This document shows positions 42,802 through 50,933 of a stretch of DNA of 64,000 nt, piece after piece. The position numbers and the translations under genes are program-made. The notes below the pieces were generated by a model. It worked only from the letters and a program-made list of their open reading frames with translations, was not told the DNA's origin and did no database searches. The stretch is from an uncultured Burkholderiales bacterium (GTDB taxonomy: Bacteria > Pseudomonadota > Gammaproteobacteria > Burkholderiales > Burkholderiaceae_C), in contig CAIZIT010000070.1 in assembly GCA_903933115.1 (NCBI GenBank), positions 1 through 64,000 on the forward strand, in the 5' to 3' direction. Positions within the stretch are counted from its first letter, which is position 1; each line of letters opens with the position of its first letter.

Positions 42802-43836
42802 ATGTCGACCATATCCAAAAACGAACTCACCACTTTGACCCAATCCGCTTTCGTGGCGTTGGGGCTCACGCCTGAAGATGCCCAAGACGTGGCTCAAATA
42901 TTGGTCATGGCTGAACTCTTTGGCCTGACCACCCATGGTGTCTCCCGAGTAGAGTCCTACGGAGAGCGGTTGCTGGTCAAGGGCATCAACCCCAGGCCCA
43001 ACATGACGGTGGAGAAATGTGCGCCTTCCTTGTTCAAAGTGGATGGTGACAATGCGGTGGGCCCATTGGTGGGCATGAAATGCTTGAATGTGGCCATGCA
43101 AGCGGCCAAAGAGCAAGGTGTGGCCGTGGTTTTGGCCAGAAACAGCAATCACTTTGGACCTATTTCCCCCTATTCTTTGATCGCTGCAGAGCAAGGCTTT
43201 GCCACCATCATTGGCAGCAATGCCACCACCACCATCGCCCCTTGGGGGGGGAGCGATGCCCGACTGGGCAACAGCCCCTTGGGCTTTGGTGTTCCCAACC
43301 CCGGTGGGCAGCATTTTTTACTGGACATGGCCATGAGTGTGGTGGCAAGAGCCAAGATCCGCAATGCCTTTAAAGCGGGTCAGTCCATCCCCGATACTTG
43401 GGCCACGGATGCCAAGGGGGTGCCCACGACCAGCCCCAAAGAGGCGCTCGATGGGTTCTTGTTGCCCATCGGGGGGCATAAAGGCTACGGCATTGCCTTG
43501 TGGGTCGACATGCTTGCAGGCATGTTGAGTGGAGCCGCTTACCTCACCCACGTGAAGTCTTGGCTGGATGAGCCCGATTTGCCCCAAAACTTGGGCCACT
43601 TCTTCATACTGATCAACACCCAAATGCTGGGCAACAACCAGTGGTTGGCACAAAAGATGAACGACTTTGCCAGCATTTTGCACGACAGCGAGCCCGCCGA
43701 TCCTGGCCGTCCTGTGATCGTGCCCGGTGAAATTGAGCTCCAGAAAATGAACGACTATTTAGAGCACGGGATCCCCATAGCGGAGGACTTGCGCACCTTG
43801 CTGGTGAACTTCAGCAAAGGGCATTTTGAAAAGTAA
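42802..43836 (+). CDS. Ldh2-family malate/lactate-type dehydrogenase (second copy)
   Basis: A 344-residue enzyme of the LDH2/MDH2 fold. AELFGLTTHGVSRVESY holds the active-site His, followed by ARNSNHFGPISPYSL, APWGGSDARLGNSPLGFGVP, LLDMAMSVVARAKIR and GGHKGYGIALWVDMLAG. The start at 42802 matches the family; a frame-extended ATG at 42757 is possible, and neither has a good ribosome binding site. A G8 run at 43244-43251 lies in the APWGG segment; the frame is intact. It opens a plus-strand series of Bug, D-2-hydroxyacid dehydrogenase, amidohydrolase, Bug and TauD-like genes and is divergent from the isocitrate-type dehydrogenase. Confidence 0.9.
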   Translation: MSTISKNELTTLTQSAFVALGLTPEDAQDVAQILVMAELFGLTTHGVSRVESYGERLLVKGINPRPNMTVEKCAPSLFKVDGDNAVGPLVGMKCLNVAMQAAKEQGVAVVLARNSNHFGPISPYSLIAAEQGFATIIGSNATTTIAPWGGSDARLGNSPLGFGVPNPGGQHFLLDMAMSVVARAKIRNAFKAGQSIPDTWATDAKGVPTTSPKEALDGFLLPIGGHKGYGIALWVDMLAGMLSGAAYLTHVKSWLDEPDLPQNLGHFFILINTQMLGNNQWLAQKMNDFASILHDSEPADPGRPVIVPGEIELQKMNDYLEHGIPIAEDLRTLLVNFSKGHFEK

Positions 43837-43921
43837 TTGAGCCCAAAAGCGCTAGCCCCTTTAAAAAAATAGTTCAATGAGAACGGGCCCCTTAAAAATC
43901 ATCAATAAGAGGAGACAAGCC

Positions 43922-44971
43922 ATGCGTTCAGAGGAAAAAAGAAAGAGGAAGGAAGCCGTGATGAGAGGCTTTGTCACGGTGCTTCATCGTCTGCGTCCAT
44001 GCATGCAGGCGCTCCTTGCAGTCCTGAGCCTGGGGGCGGCATTGAGCTTTGCACAAACGACCCCCCCTCCCTCTTACCCCTCGAAGCCCGTCAAAATCAT
44101 CGTGGGCTATGGTCCGGGAGGCACGGGTGACATCACGGTGCGACTGGTTGCTCAAAAGTTGAGCGAAATTCTAGGCCAACCCTTTGTGATCGAGAATCAC
44201 CCCAGTGCTGGTGGCATCGTGGCTTCGCAAATGGTTCAGCAATCCACCCCAGACGGCTACACCTTGAACTTCATTGCTGCTGGCAACTTTGCCATGACGC
44301 CCTCCCTCTTCAAATCCTTGCCCTTTGATCCGGTGAAGGATTTTGAGATGATTTCCATGTTCGGTACATTTGGATTTGCTTTGGCCGTGGATGGGTCATC
44401 CAACTACAAATCGGTCAAAGACTTGCTTGACGATGCAAAAGCCCATTCGGGTCGTGTCTTTCTCGGAACGATTTCTCCTGGCAGCGCACAGTTCTTGGCC
44501 GCTGAGTTCTTCAAGTCCATGACCAAAGGCGATTTGACACTGGTCACTTACAAGACCTCCGCTGACGTCATGAGGGCTTTGAAAGCCTCAGATGTGAATG
44601 CAACTTTTGAGACTTTGGCACCAGTTTTGCCCTTGGTCAAAACTGGCGGGATCCGGGTCTTGGGTGTGACCGATGAGCAGCGTTTTGCGGGCCTGCCTGA
44701 TGTGCCCACCTTGGCGCAAGCCGGTGTAGGCCCTTACGTGGTCACGGGATGGAATGGTTTGGCGGCGCCTAAGAAAACACCCAAAGAGGTGATTCTTAAA
44801 TTGAATGGCGCCATCAACACAGCGGTTGCGCAGGCCGATATTCGCCAAAAATTCTTGGACTTGGGCGTGACGGCCAAGGGCAACTCGCCAGAGCAGATGC
44901 TGGCTCTTTTGCAGCGAGACATCCAGTGGTGGCGCGAGGTGATTGGGCAGTCTCGGATCGAAAAACAGTGA
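43922..44971 (+). CDS. Bug/TctC-family periplasmic solute receptor
   Basis: A 349-residue receptor. ATG 43922 follows AGAGGAGA; an internal ATG at 43961 also has an AAGGAAG site and would give a shorter leader. The leader ends SFAQTT. The binding signature is divergent: IIVGYGPGGTGDITVRLVA and QSTPDGYTLNFI are normal but VTYKTSADVMRA replaces HVPYKG-A. The D-2-hydroxyacid dehydrogenase gene begins 22 bases later. Confidence 0.92.
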   Translation: MRSEEKRKRKEAVMRGFVTVLHRLRPCMQALLAVLSLGAALSFAQTTPPPSYPSKPVKIIVGYGPGGTGDITVRLVAQKLSEILGQPFVIENHPSAGGIVASQMVQQSTPDGYTLNFIAAGNFAMTPSLFKSLPFDPVKDFEMISMFGTFGFALAVDGSSNYKSVKDLLDDAKAHSGRVFLGTISPGSAQFLAAEFFKSMTKGDLTLVTYKTSADVMRALKASDVNATFETLAPVLPLVKTGGIRVLGVTDEQRFAGLPDVPTLAQAGVGPYVVTGWNGLAAPKKTPKEVILKLNGAINTAVAQADIRQKFLDLGVTAKGNSPEQMLALLQRDIQWWREVIGQSRIEKQ

Positions 44972-44993
44972 TGAATACAAAGGGGAAATAACG

Positions 44994-45929
44994 ATGAAGA
45001 TCTACATCATTGATGCGTTTCACCCCTCGGGGGTCGAGTTGGCAAAGTCCTTTGCAGAGGTTGTGGCTTGGCCCGATCCTCGTGTCAAGGACTGGCCTGA
45101 GGAGGCCGATGCGGTGATGGTTCGCATGACGCCCATCACCAAGGAGCAATTGGCGCGTGCCCAAAAAGTCAAGATCATCTGTAAGCAAGGCGTGGGCTTG
45201 GACACGATTGATCTCGAAGCGGCCAAAGAGCGCGGTGTCATCGTGAGCCGCACGCCTGGTGTGAACAGCGAGGCGGTGGCAGAGATGGCGATGGCGTTGT
45301 CACTCACCGTCAGCCGGCGCACCTCTCGCTTTGAGCGCTTGCTCAGAGCGGGTACGCCCGTCGTGAGACCCGAGCACTTGGGGCTGGAGATGGAGGGTAA
45401 AACCGTGGGTGTGGTCGGTATGGGCAACATCGGCACACGCTTGGCCAAAAAGTGGCACTTCGCTTTTGATGCCAAGATCTTGGCTTATGACCCCTTTGCA
45501 CCGGCTCAAACATGGACGGATTTTGCACATGAGAGAGTGTCAACGCTTGATGAGATGCTGCCCCGTGTGGATGTGCTGAGTCTGCACTTGCCCTTGACGC
45601 CACAGAGTTACCATTTGATTGGACGACGAGAGCTCGAGATGATGAAGCGAGACGCCATTTTGATCAACGTCTCAAGAGGCGGCTTGGTCGATGAGGAGGC
45701 GCTCTTTGAGGTGATGAAAGCGGGGCATTTGTTTGGAGCGGGCCTGGATGTGTTCGAGCATGCGGAGCCCCCACCTGTGGACCACCCTTTGCTGAGTCTT
45801 GAAAATGTTGTTGCAACCCCCCATGCAGCGGGTGGAACAGTGGAGACGCAAATCAGGAGCTCCACACAGGTGGCTCAACAAGTGATCGATGTGTTGTCTG
45901 GACGACCCGCTGTTCACGCCGCATTTTAA
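44994..45929 (+). CDS. D-2-hydroxyacid dehydrogenase (phosphoglycerate dehydrogenase-like)
   Basis: A 311-residue NAD-dependent dehydrogenase with AGGGGAAA before its ATG. VGVVGMGNIGTRLAKKW is the Rossmann motif. Catalytic Arg, Glu and His lie in INVSRGGLVDE, FEHAEPPP and ATPHAAGG. QGVGLDTIDLEAAKERG is the substrate-domain hinge. It differs clearly from the paralogue at 4820-5956. Position between a Bug receptor and a LigI-like amidohydrolase implies a catabolic substrate rather than serine synthesis. Confidence 0.92.
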   Translation: MKIYIIDAFHPSGVELAKSFAEVVAWPDPRVKDWPEEADAVMVRMTPITKEQLARAQKVKIICKQGVGLDTIDLEAAKERGVIVSRTPGVNSEAVAEMAMALSLTVSRRTSRFERLLRAGTPVVRPEHLGLEMEGKTVGVVGMGNIGTRLAKKWHFAFDAKILAYDPFAPAQTWTDFAHERVSTLDEMLPRVDVLSLHLPLTPQSYHLIGRRELEMMKRDAILINVSRGGLVDEEALFEVMKAGHLFGAGLDVFEHAEPPPVDHPLLSLENVVATPHAAGGTVETQIRSSTQVAQQVIDVLSGRPAVHAAF

Positions 45930-45948
45930 AAAATATTGGAGTAAACAA

Positions 45949-46854
45949 TTGACACAAGAAATCAAAGTTCACGGCGTGAGCCATCAACCCCCTCAGTTTG
46001 TCGTGCCCAAGCATGCCTGTGATTGCCACACCCATATCTTTGGTCCGCATGCGCGTTTTCCATTGTCCAAAGACAGAAAATACACCCCTCCAGAGGCGTC
46101 CATTCAGGAGTTGTTGTCCCTGCACGATCCCCTGGGCCTTGAGCGGGTGGTGATTGTGCACCCCTCTCCCTATGGGAGCGACAACAGTTGCACCCTAGAC
46201 GCCTTGAAGCAACTCGGACAGAGAGCCAGGGGGGTGGTGGTGATCGACCCCATGACAACGGCAGATGAAATCCAAGCCATGCACCAGCTGGGTGTACGGG
46301 GGGTGCGCATCAACTTAGAAACCCAAGGGGTGGCGGATCAACAATACGCCAGTCGCGAGATCTCCTGGGTTTATGAAAAGATCAAAGACATGGGCTGGCA
46401 CATACAGCTCTTTACAAAACTCAAAGTCCTGAGCGACTTGGAGAGCGTCTTCAAGCAGTTTGATATCGAATTTGTGGTCGATCATTTTGGTTTGATCGAT
46501 CCTGCACTGGGCCTGGATCAACCCCATTTGCACAGTTTGATCTCGATGATCAGGTCGGGCAAGATTTGGGTCAAATTGTCTGCCCCGCACCGCATCTCCT
46601 CAGACCCCGACTCGCAACAAGTTACGCAATTGGCCAGAGCACTGATTGAGGCCAACCCCAACAGAATGGTTTGGGGCAGCGATTGGCCTCACCCGGGGGG
46701 TAAAGTGGGGCAGGTGAGAAACATCGATCAGCCCGAGCTCTTCAATCCCATTGACGACGGAGCGGCGTTGAATCGCTTGTTCAAATGGGCTGAGGACAAA
46801 GCCACGGCGGAGAAAATTTTGGTCCACAATCCTGAGCGCCTCTATGACTTTTAA
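45949..46854 (+). CDS. Amidohydrolase-superfamily protein (2-pyrone-4,6-dicarboxylate lactonase-like)
   Basis: A 301-residue hydrolase started from TTG at 45949 with TTGGAG seven bases upstream; the open frame before it lies in the dehydrogenase gene. Motifs are DCHTHIFGPHARFP, VVIVHPSPYGSDN, GVRGVRINLETQG, VVDHFGLIDP and MVWGSDWPHPG. These match the LigI group that opens 2-pyrone-4,6-dicarboxylate better than the other two amidohydrolases in the window do. No LigA/LigB or LigJ-type genes are near, so the pathway is not confirmed. Confidence 0.86.
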   Translation: MTQEIKVHGVSHQPPQFVVPKHACDCHTHIFGPHARFPLSKDRKYTPPEASIQELLSLHDPLGLERVVIVHPSPYGSDNSCTLDALKQLGQRARGVVVIDPMTTADEIQAMHQLGVRGVRINLETQGVADQQYASREISWVYEKIKDMGWHIQLFTKLKVLSDLESVFKQFDIEFVVDHFGLIDPALGLDQPHLHSLISMIRSGKIWVKLSAPHRISSDPDSQQVTQLARALIEANPNRMVWGSDWPHPGGKVGQVRNIDQPELFNPIDDGAALNRLFKWAEDKATAEKILVHNPERLYDF

Positions 46855-46894
46855 AGTCAAGAGGGGCGAGGCGAAAAGGACTTGTTTTTAAAAA

Positions 46895-46950
46895 TGCAGC
46901 ATTCAGCTTGCGGCATTCGACATGCGGCATCCAGTTTAGGCCGAATGCCG
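46895..46950. repeat. Three 14-bp imperfect tandem repeats plus an inverted half copy
   Basis: TGCAGCATTCAGCT, TGCGGCATTCGACA and TGCGGCATCCAGTT follow one another at 46895-46936. CGAATGCCG at 46942-46950 is the exact complement of CGGCATTCG (46911-46919), so a hairpin can form. The element lies between the amidohydrolase and the next Bug gene. Confidence 0.6.
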
Positions 46951-46983
46951 TGTCATGAATGATGAGGACCGGAGAAAGTTGCC

Positions 46984-48045
46984 ATGTTTTTGAGTATGAA
47001 AAGAATCGGCTCGCTTGGGCTTTGTGATGTTGGAGTCAAGGGGTTGGTGGCCATTGGGGGACTCGTTGCATGGGCTGGGTTTTTAGGGTTTTGTGGCCTC
47101 TTTGCTGCTCAAGCCCAGGACAACGGGGCACATAACATGCCCATTAACACACCTAGTAACGCACCCAAGTCCATTCGAATTGTTGTGCCCTTTGCGCCTG
47201 GCGGGAGCAACGACATCGTGGGCCGCAGCATGGCACAACAACTGAGTGTGCGGCTCAAGCGAAACGTCTTCATCGAAAACAAGCCAGGGGCAGGGGGCTC
47301 CATGGGGGCCGATTTGGTGGCCCATGCGGAGCCTGATGGGGCCAATTTGCTCTTGATTTCTTCGACCTTCACCATGAACGCCTCCATCATGAAGCTCAAT
47401 TACGACCCCGTGCAGTCCTTCGTGCCCGTGGCCATGATGGGGCTTGGTCCAAGCGTCATTGCTGTGAGCAGCACGCTACCCATCAACACCATCAAAGAGT
47501 TTGTTGCTTACTCCAAGAAAAATCCTGGCCAAATCTACTTCGGCTCTGCAGGAGTGGCAAGCTTTCAGCACTTTGCCATTGAACTCTTCAAATACAAAAC
47601 AGGTGCGGACATCACCTTGGTGCACTACAAAGGCGGAGGACCGGCCTTGGTGGACTTGGCAGCCGGTCATGTGCAAGTGGCGTTGGGCAGCCTCATTCAA
47701 ATGCAAAACTTTCTTCGAGCTGGGAAGATCAAACTCTTGGCTGTTGCTGGACCTAAACGGGTTGACTTGATCCCCCAGGTGCCAACGCTCAAAGAGTCTG
47801 GTGTTGATTTAGAGGTCAACAATTGGTGGGGCTTGTTGGCACCTTCGGGGACACCCCAGACCTATGTCGACTGGGTGCATCGGGAGGTCAATGCCGCATT
47901 GAGCTCTCCTGAGATGGTCAAGCGCTTTCAAGCCGAAGGCGCTGAGGCGTGGCCCATGAGCCGATCCGACTTTGAGCACCTCTTGAGTGAAGACTCTGCC
48001 AAGTGGGCTCAGTTGGCCAAGCAAACGGGTATCAAAGCGGAATGA
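46984..48045 (+). CDS. Bug/TctC-family periplasmic solute receptor
   Basis: A 353-residue receptor with GGAGAAAG before its ATG. The leader is long and hydrophobic, ending FAAQAQ. Signatures are IVVPFAPGGSNDIVGRSMA and HAEPDGANLLLI (the usual Gly-Tyr-Thr replaced) with LVHYKGGGPALVDLAAG. The TauD-type dioxygenase gene follows after 47 bases. Confidence 0.92.
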   Translation: MFLSMKRIGSLGLCDVGVKGLVAIGGLVAWAGFLGFCGLFAAQAQDNGAHNMPINTPSNAPKSIRIVVPFAPGGSNDIVGRSMAQQLSVRLKRNVFIENKPGAGGSMGADLVAHAEPDGANLLLISSTFTMNASIMKLNYDPVQSFVPVAMMGLGPSVIAVSSTLPINTIKEFVAYSKKNPGQIYFGSAGVASFQHFAIELFKYKTGADITLVHYKGGGPALVDLAAGHVQVALGSLIQMQNFLRAGKIKLLAVAGPKRVDLIPQVPTLKESGVDLEVNNWWGLLAPSGTPQTYVDWVHREVNAALSSPEMVKRFQAEGAEAWPMSRSDFEHLLSEDSAKWAQLAKQTGIKAE

Positions 48046-48092
48046 AAAATTAAATCCTCGATCACAGAAAAATCATCATTTGGAGTTCATCC

Positions 48093-48950
48093 ATGACCTT
48101 GTCCATCAAGTCTTTACACGCTCAATTTGGCGCCACCATCACGGGCATTGATCTGACCCAGGCCATTGATGAGAGCCTGGCTCAAACGCTCAGACAATGT
48201 CTGGCCGATCATGCGGTACTGGTATTTCCCAGGCAAGGTTTGAATCCCTCACAGTTTCAAGCCTTTGGAGAAGTTTTCGGGGAACTCATGCCCCAGCAAT
48301 TCAAGAAGTACACACTCGATGATTTCCCCTTCATTGGTTTTAATTCCACCCACGATTTGCCCAGAAAGAACGGCAAACTTCAGGTTCGAGGGGAGAACTA
48401 CCACACCGATCACTCCAATGAGCTTTGTCCACCAAGGGCCACCTCTTTGGTGGCCGTTGAAATTCCATCTGTGGGTGGGGATACGCAGTTTGTCGATGTG
48501 CGCCAAGCCTATGACGACTTGGATCAAGCGCTCAAAGAGAAGATCAAAGGGCTTTATTCCATGCATGTTCTTCAAAGCTCCAGAAGTCCAAGAAGTTTCA
48601 CCCAACTCTCTGCAGAGGAAAAAGCAGCCATTCCCAATCACCTACAGCCCTTGGTGATTGAGCACCCCGTGAGTGGGCGAAGTGCACTTTACCTCAACAC
48701 CGGTCGAATGGAAGGGGTGCAAGGGATGCCAGAAGAGGAGGGATTTGCATTGATCAATGACTTGTACGCTCACGCCACCCAAAGCCAATACGAGTATCGT
48801 CACCGCTGGCAAGTGGGTGATGTGGTGATTTGGGACAACCGCTCTGTGATGCATCAAGCCAATGCGGATTATGACCCTGAGGAGTTCAGGTATCTTTACC
48901 GCTTGATGGTCAAGGGCGATGCCTTGAAAGCGGCCCAGATGCTCGCCTGA
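48093..48950 (+). CDS. TauD/TfdA family 2-oxoglutarate-dependent dioxygenase
   Basis: A 285-residue non-haem iron oxygenase with GGAG before its ATG. The 2-His-1-carboxylate iron site is H104, D106 (in NYHTDHS) and H254 (in SVMHQAN); R270 or R266 near the C-terminus would hold 2-oxoglutarate. ATITGIDLTQ near the N-terminus and GDVVIWDNR are also typical. It hydroxylates a substrate such as a sulfonate, aryloxyacid or carnitine-like compound, with succinate and CO2 as co-products. It ends the plus-strand catabolic series; substrate unknown. Confidence 0.92.
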   Translation: MTLSIKSLHAQFGATITGIDLTQAIDESLAQTLRQCLADHAVLVFPRQGLNPSQFQAFGEVFGELMPQQFKKYTLDDFPFIGFNSTHDLPRKNGKLQVRGENYHTDHSNELCPPRATSLVAVEIPSVGGDTQFVDVRQAYDDLDQALKEKIKGLYSMHVLQSSRSPRSFTQLSAEEKAAIPNHLQPLVIEHPVSGRSALYLNTGRMEGVQGMPEEEGFALINDLYAHATQSQYEYRHRWQVGDVVIWDNRSVMHQANADYDPEEFRYLYRLMVKGDALKAAQMLA

Positions 48951-49045
48951 GTTCGACAAGTCAAGCCGAGGCTTGAAGGGCCAAGAGCCTTGGGTACGCC
49001 TGCCCTTGGCGCTGCGCTTGCAACGCTGCTCTTGAGCGAGCCGAC

Positions 49046-49843
49046 TTAACTGTCGTAGCGAGGGAAGTGACTCTGATGGGACTGCGCTTCAAGCAAACGA
49101 AGCATGGCGTGCCACTCCAGCACACCATAGGGTCGTCTCGTTCCGGGTTGATACAAATGAGCGGTTTTTTCCAAGATGTCTTGGCTGGGCATGGTGAGCT
49201 CGGTTTTGGCGGCCATGGCATCCACTTGTGCGCGACAAGACATCTCCAATTGGTACATGGTGTTGAAGGCTTGAGGGGCATCAGGGCCACAGGTGAGGAG
49301 GCCGTGATTTCTCAAGATCATGGCATTGTGTTCACCAAGATCGGCCACCAAACGCACGCGTTCAGCCAAATCAATGGCAGGCCCCTCAAAATCATGGTAG
49401 CCCAAGTGGTTCACAAATCGAATGGAGGTCTGTGTCATGGGCATCAAGCCACAAGCCATGCTGGCCACGGCCATGCCCGCTCGGGTGTGGGTGTGGATGA
49501 CGCAGTTCACATCGGGTCGTGCTTGGTGAATGGCCCCGTGAATCACGTAGCCCGATTTGTTGATGCCGTAATCGGTATCGGGTTTGGATAAGATGTTGCC
49601 ATCCAAATCGATTTTGACCAAACTGGAAGCGGTGATCTCTTTGTAGAGAAGCCCATACAGGTTGATCAACAAGTGCTCTGTTCCAGGGATTTTGAGGGTG
49701 ATGTGGTTGTAGATCAAATCGGTCATGTCGTAGGCGTCAATCAGCCGGTAACAAGCGGCCAATTGAACCCTGGTCTGCCACTCCTCGGGACTCACGACGT
49801 TTTTGAGAGATTTGAATTCGGTGTTGAAATTGGATGTGCTCAT
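49046..49843 (-). CDS. Class II aldolase/adducin family protein (acid-less subgroup)
   Basis: A 265-residue class II aldolase-fold protein. The start at 49843 follows the family pattern; 20 more in-frame codons upstream are Ser-rich and unlikely. Metal-site His residues are in VIHTHTRAGMAV and LRNHGLLTCG. The acidic residue found in true aldolases is missing: SGYVIHGAIHQ has Gly where Glu is expected, as in adducin-like members. A lyase or decarboxylase activity of unknown type is possible. It is a single gene divergent from the binding protein at 50069. Confidence 0.87.
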   Translation of the reverse strand: MSTSNFNTEFKSLKNVVSPEEWQTRVQLAACYRLIDAYDMTDLIYNHITLKIPGTEHLLINLYGLLYKEITASSLVKIDLDGNILSKPDTDYGINKSGYVIHGAIHQARPDVNCVIHTHTRAGMAVASMACGLMPMTQTSIRFVNHLGYHDFEGPAIDLAERVRLVADLGEHNAMILRNHGLLTCGPDAPQAFNTMYQLEMSCRAQVDAMAAKTELTMPSQDILEKTAHLYQPGTRRPYGVLEWHAMLRLLEAQSHQSHFPRYDS

Positions 49844-50068
49844 GGCGTTTGGACTCAGGTATGATCGCTTGGAGAAAGAAATAGACTCATTCGATGAGGT
49901 CAATAATAGCGCAGTTTTTTGTCACCCAGTGTTGCTCTCAGTGATGATGTTTTTTTGGCCTTGGCATTAGGGTTGAGCTCGGTGTTCAGGGGCATCGAGC
50001 GGTGGTATTCTCGGTGAGTCTCAAGGTTTGAGTTTTATTGCATCAAACTTCATCAAAGGCTTTTTGCC

Positions 50069-50854
50069 ATGCAGCTGCGTCATTTGTTCCTTTTCTTTCT
50101 TTACGGTCTATTTTATTTCTGCCCTATGAACTCCATCGCTCAAACAGCCCACGCCCTCGCTCCCAGTGGCAAGATCAAAGCTTCCATCAATTTAGGCAAC
50201 CCCATTTTGGCCAACAAGGATCCGCAGACGGGTTTGCCCTTTGGGGTGTCGGTTGACTTGGCCAAGGCTTTGGCCAAGAAGTTGGGTGTGGAGTTGGAGT
50301 TGGTGGTGTTTGACTCTGCAGGTGAATCGGTCCAAGCGGTGAAAGAGGAAAGGGCTGATTTTGGTTTCTTTGCCATCGATCCCATTCGGGGTGAAGGCAT
50401 TGCGTTCACCGATCCCTATGTCTTGATTGAGGGCAGTTATTTGGTGAGAAACGACTCTCCTATTCAAGCCAATGAGGAGGTGGACCGTGAGGGCATTCGC
50501 GTGACGGTGGGCAAGGGCAGCGCTTACGATTTGTTCCTCACGCGAGAGCTCAAACACGCAAGCATTGTTCGCTCACCGACCTCCCCCACGGTGGTGGACT
50601 ACTTCATGGATCAGCACATTGAGGTTGCAGCGGGTGTCAAGCAGCAGCTGGAATTTGATCAAAAGAGGTTTGCCAACCTCAGGCTTTTGCCAGGTCGCTT
50701 CATGGTGATTCAACAAGCCATGGGCATTCCAAAATCACGTTCTGCCGAGGCGCATCGCTTTTTGATTGAGTTTGTCAAAGAGATGAAGTCAAGCGGTATG
50801 GTGGAGCAGTCCCTCAAAGCTCACCGCATTGAGGGCGCTTCAGTGGCTCCTTGA
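50069..50854 (+). CDS. Family 3 extracellular solute-binding protein (amino-acid type)
   Basis: A 261-residue protein of the polar amino-acid-type periplasmic receptor family. A hydrophobic leader ends near NSIAQTA. Markers are GLPFGVSVDLAKALAKKLG, RADFGFFAIDPIRGEGIAFT and YVLIEGSYLVR. The usual membrane permease and ATPase genes are absent, so it is an orphan receptor. A short direct repeat of CCTTGATGGCC follows its stop (50850-50872). Confidence 0.9.
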   Translation: MQLRHLFLFFLYGLFYFCPMNSIAQTAHALAPSGKIKASINLGNPILANKDPQTGLPFGVSVDLAKALAKKLGVELELVVFDSAGESVQAVKEERADFGFFAIDPIRGEGIAFTDPYVLIEGSYLVRNDSPIQANEEVDREGIRVTVGKGSAYDLFLTRELKHASIVRSPTSPTVVDYFMDQHIEVAAGVKQQLEFDQKRFANLRLLPGRFMVIQQAMGIPKSRSAEAHRFLIEFVKEMKSSGMVEQSLKAHRIEGASVAP

Positions 50855-50933
50855 TGGCCCCTTGATGGCCTTTTGACTGAGCGCTCCTCCTCACTCTTCA
50901 AGCCCCTCGCTTTGAGCGCACACCAGACGAGGC

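Noticed and set aside
43244-43251. G8 run in the second Ldh2 gene as a frameshift
   Set aside because: The reading frame and family motifs continue correctly on both sides, so no disruption is present.
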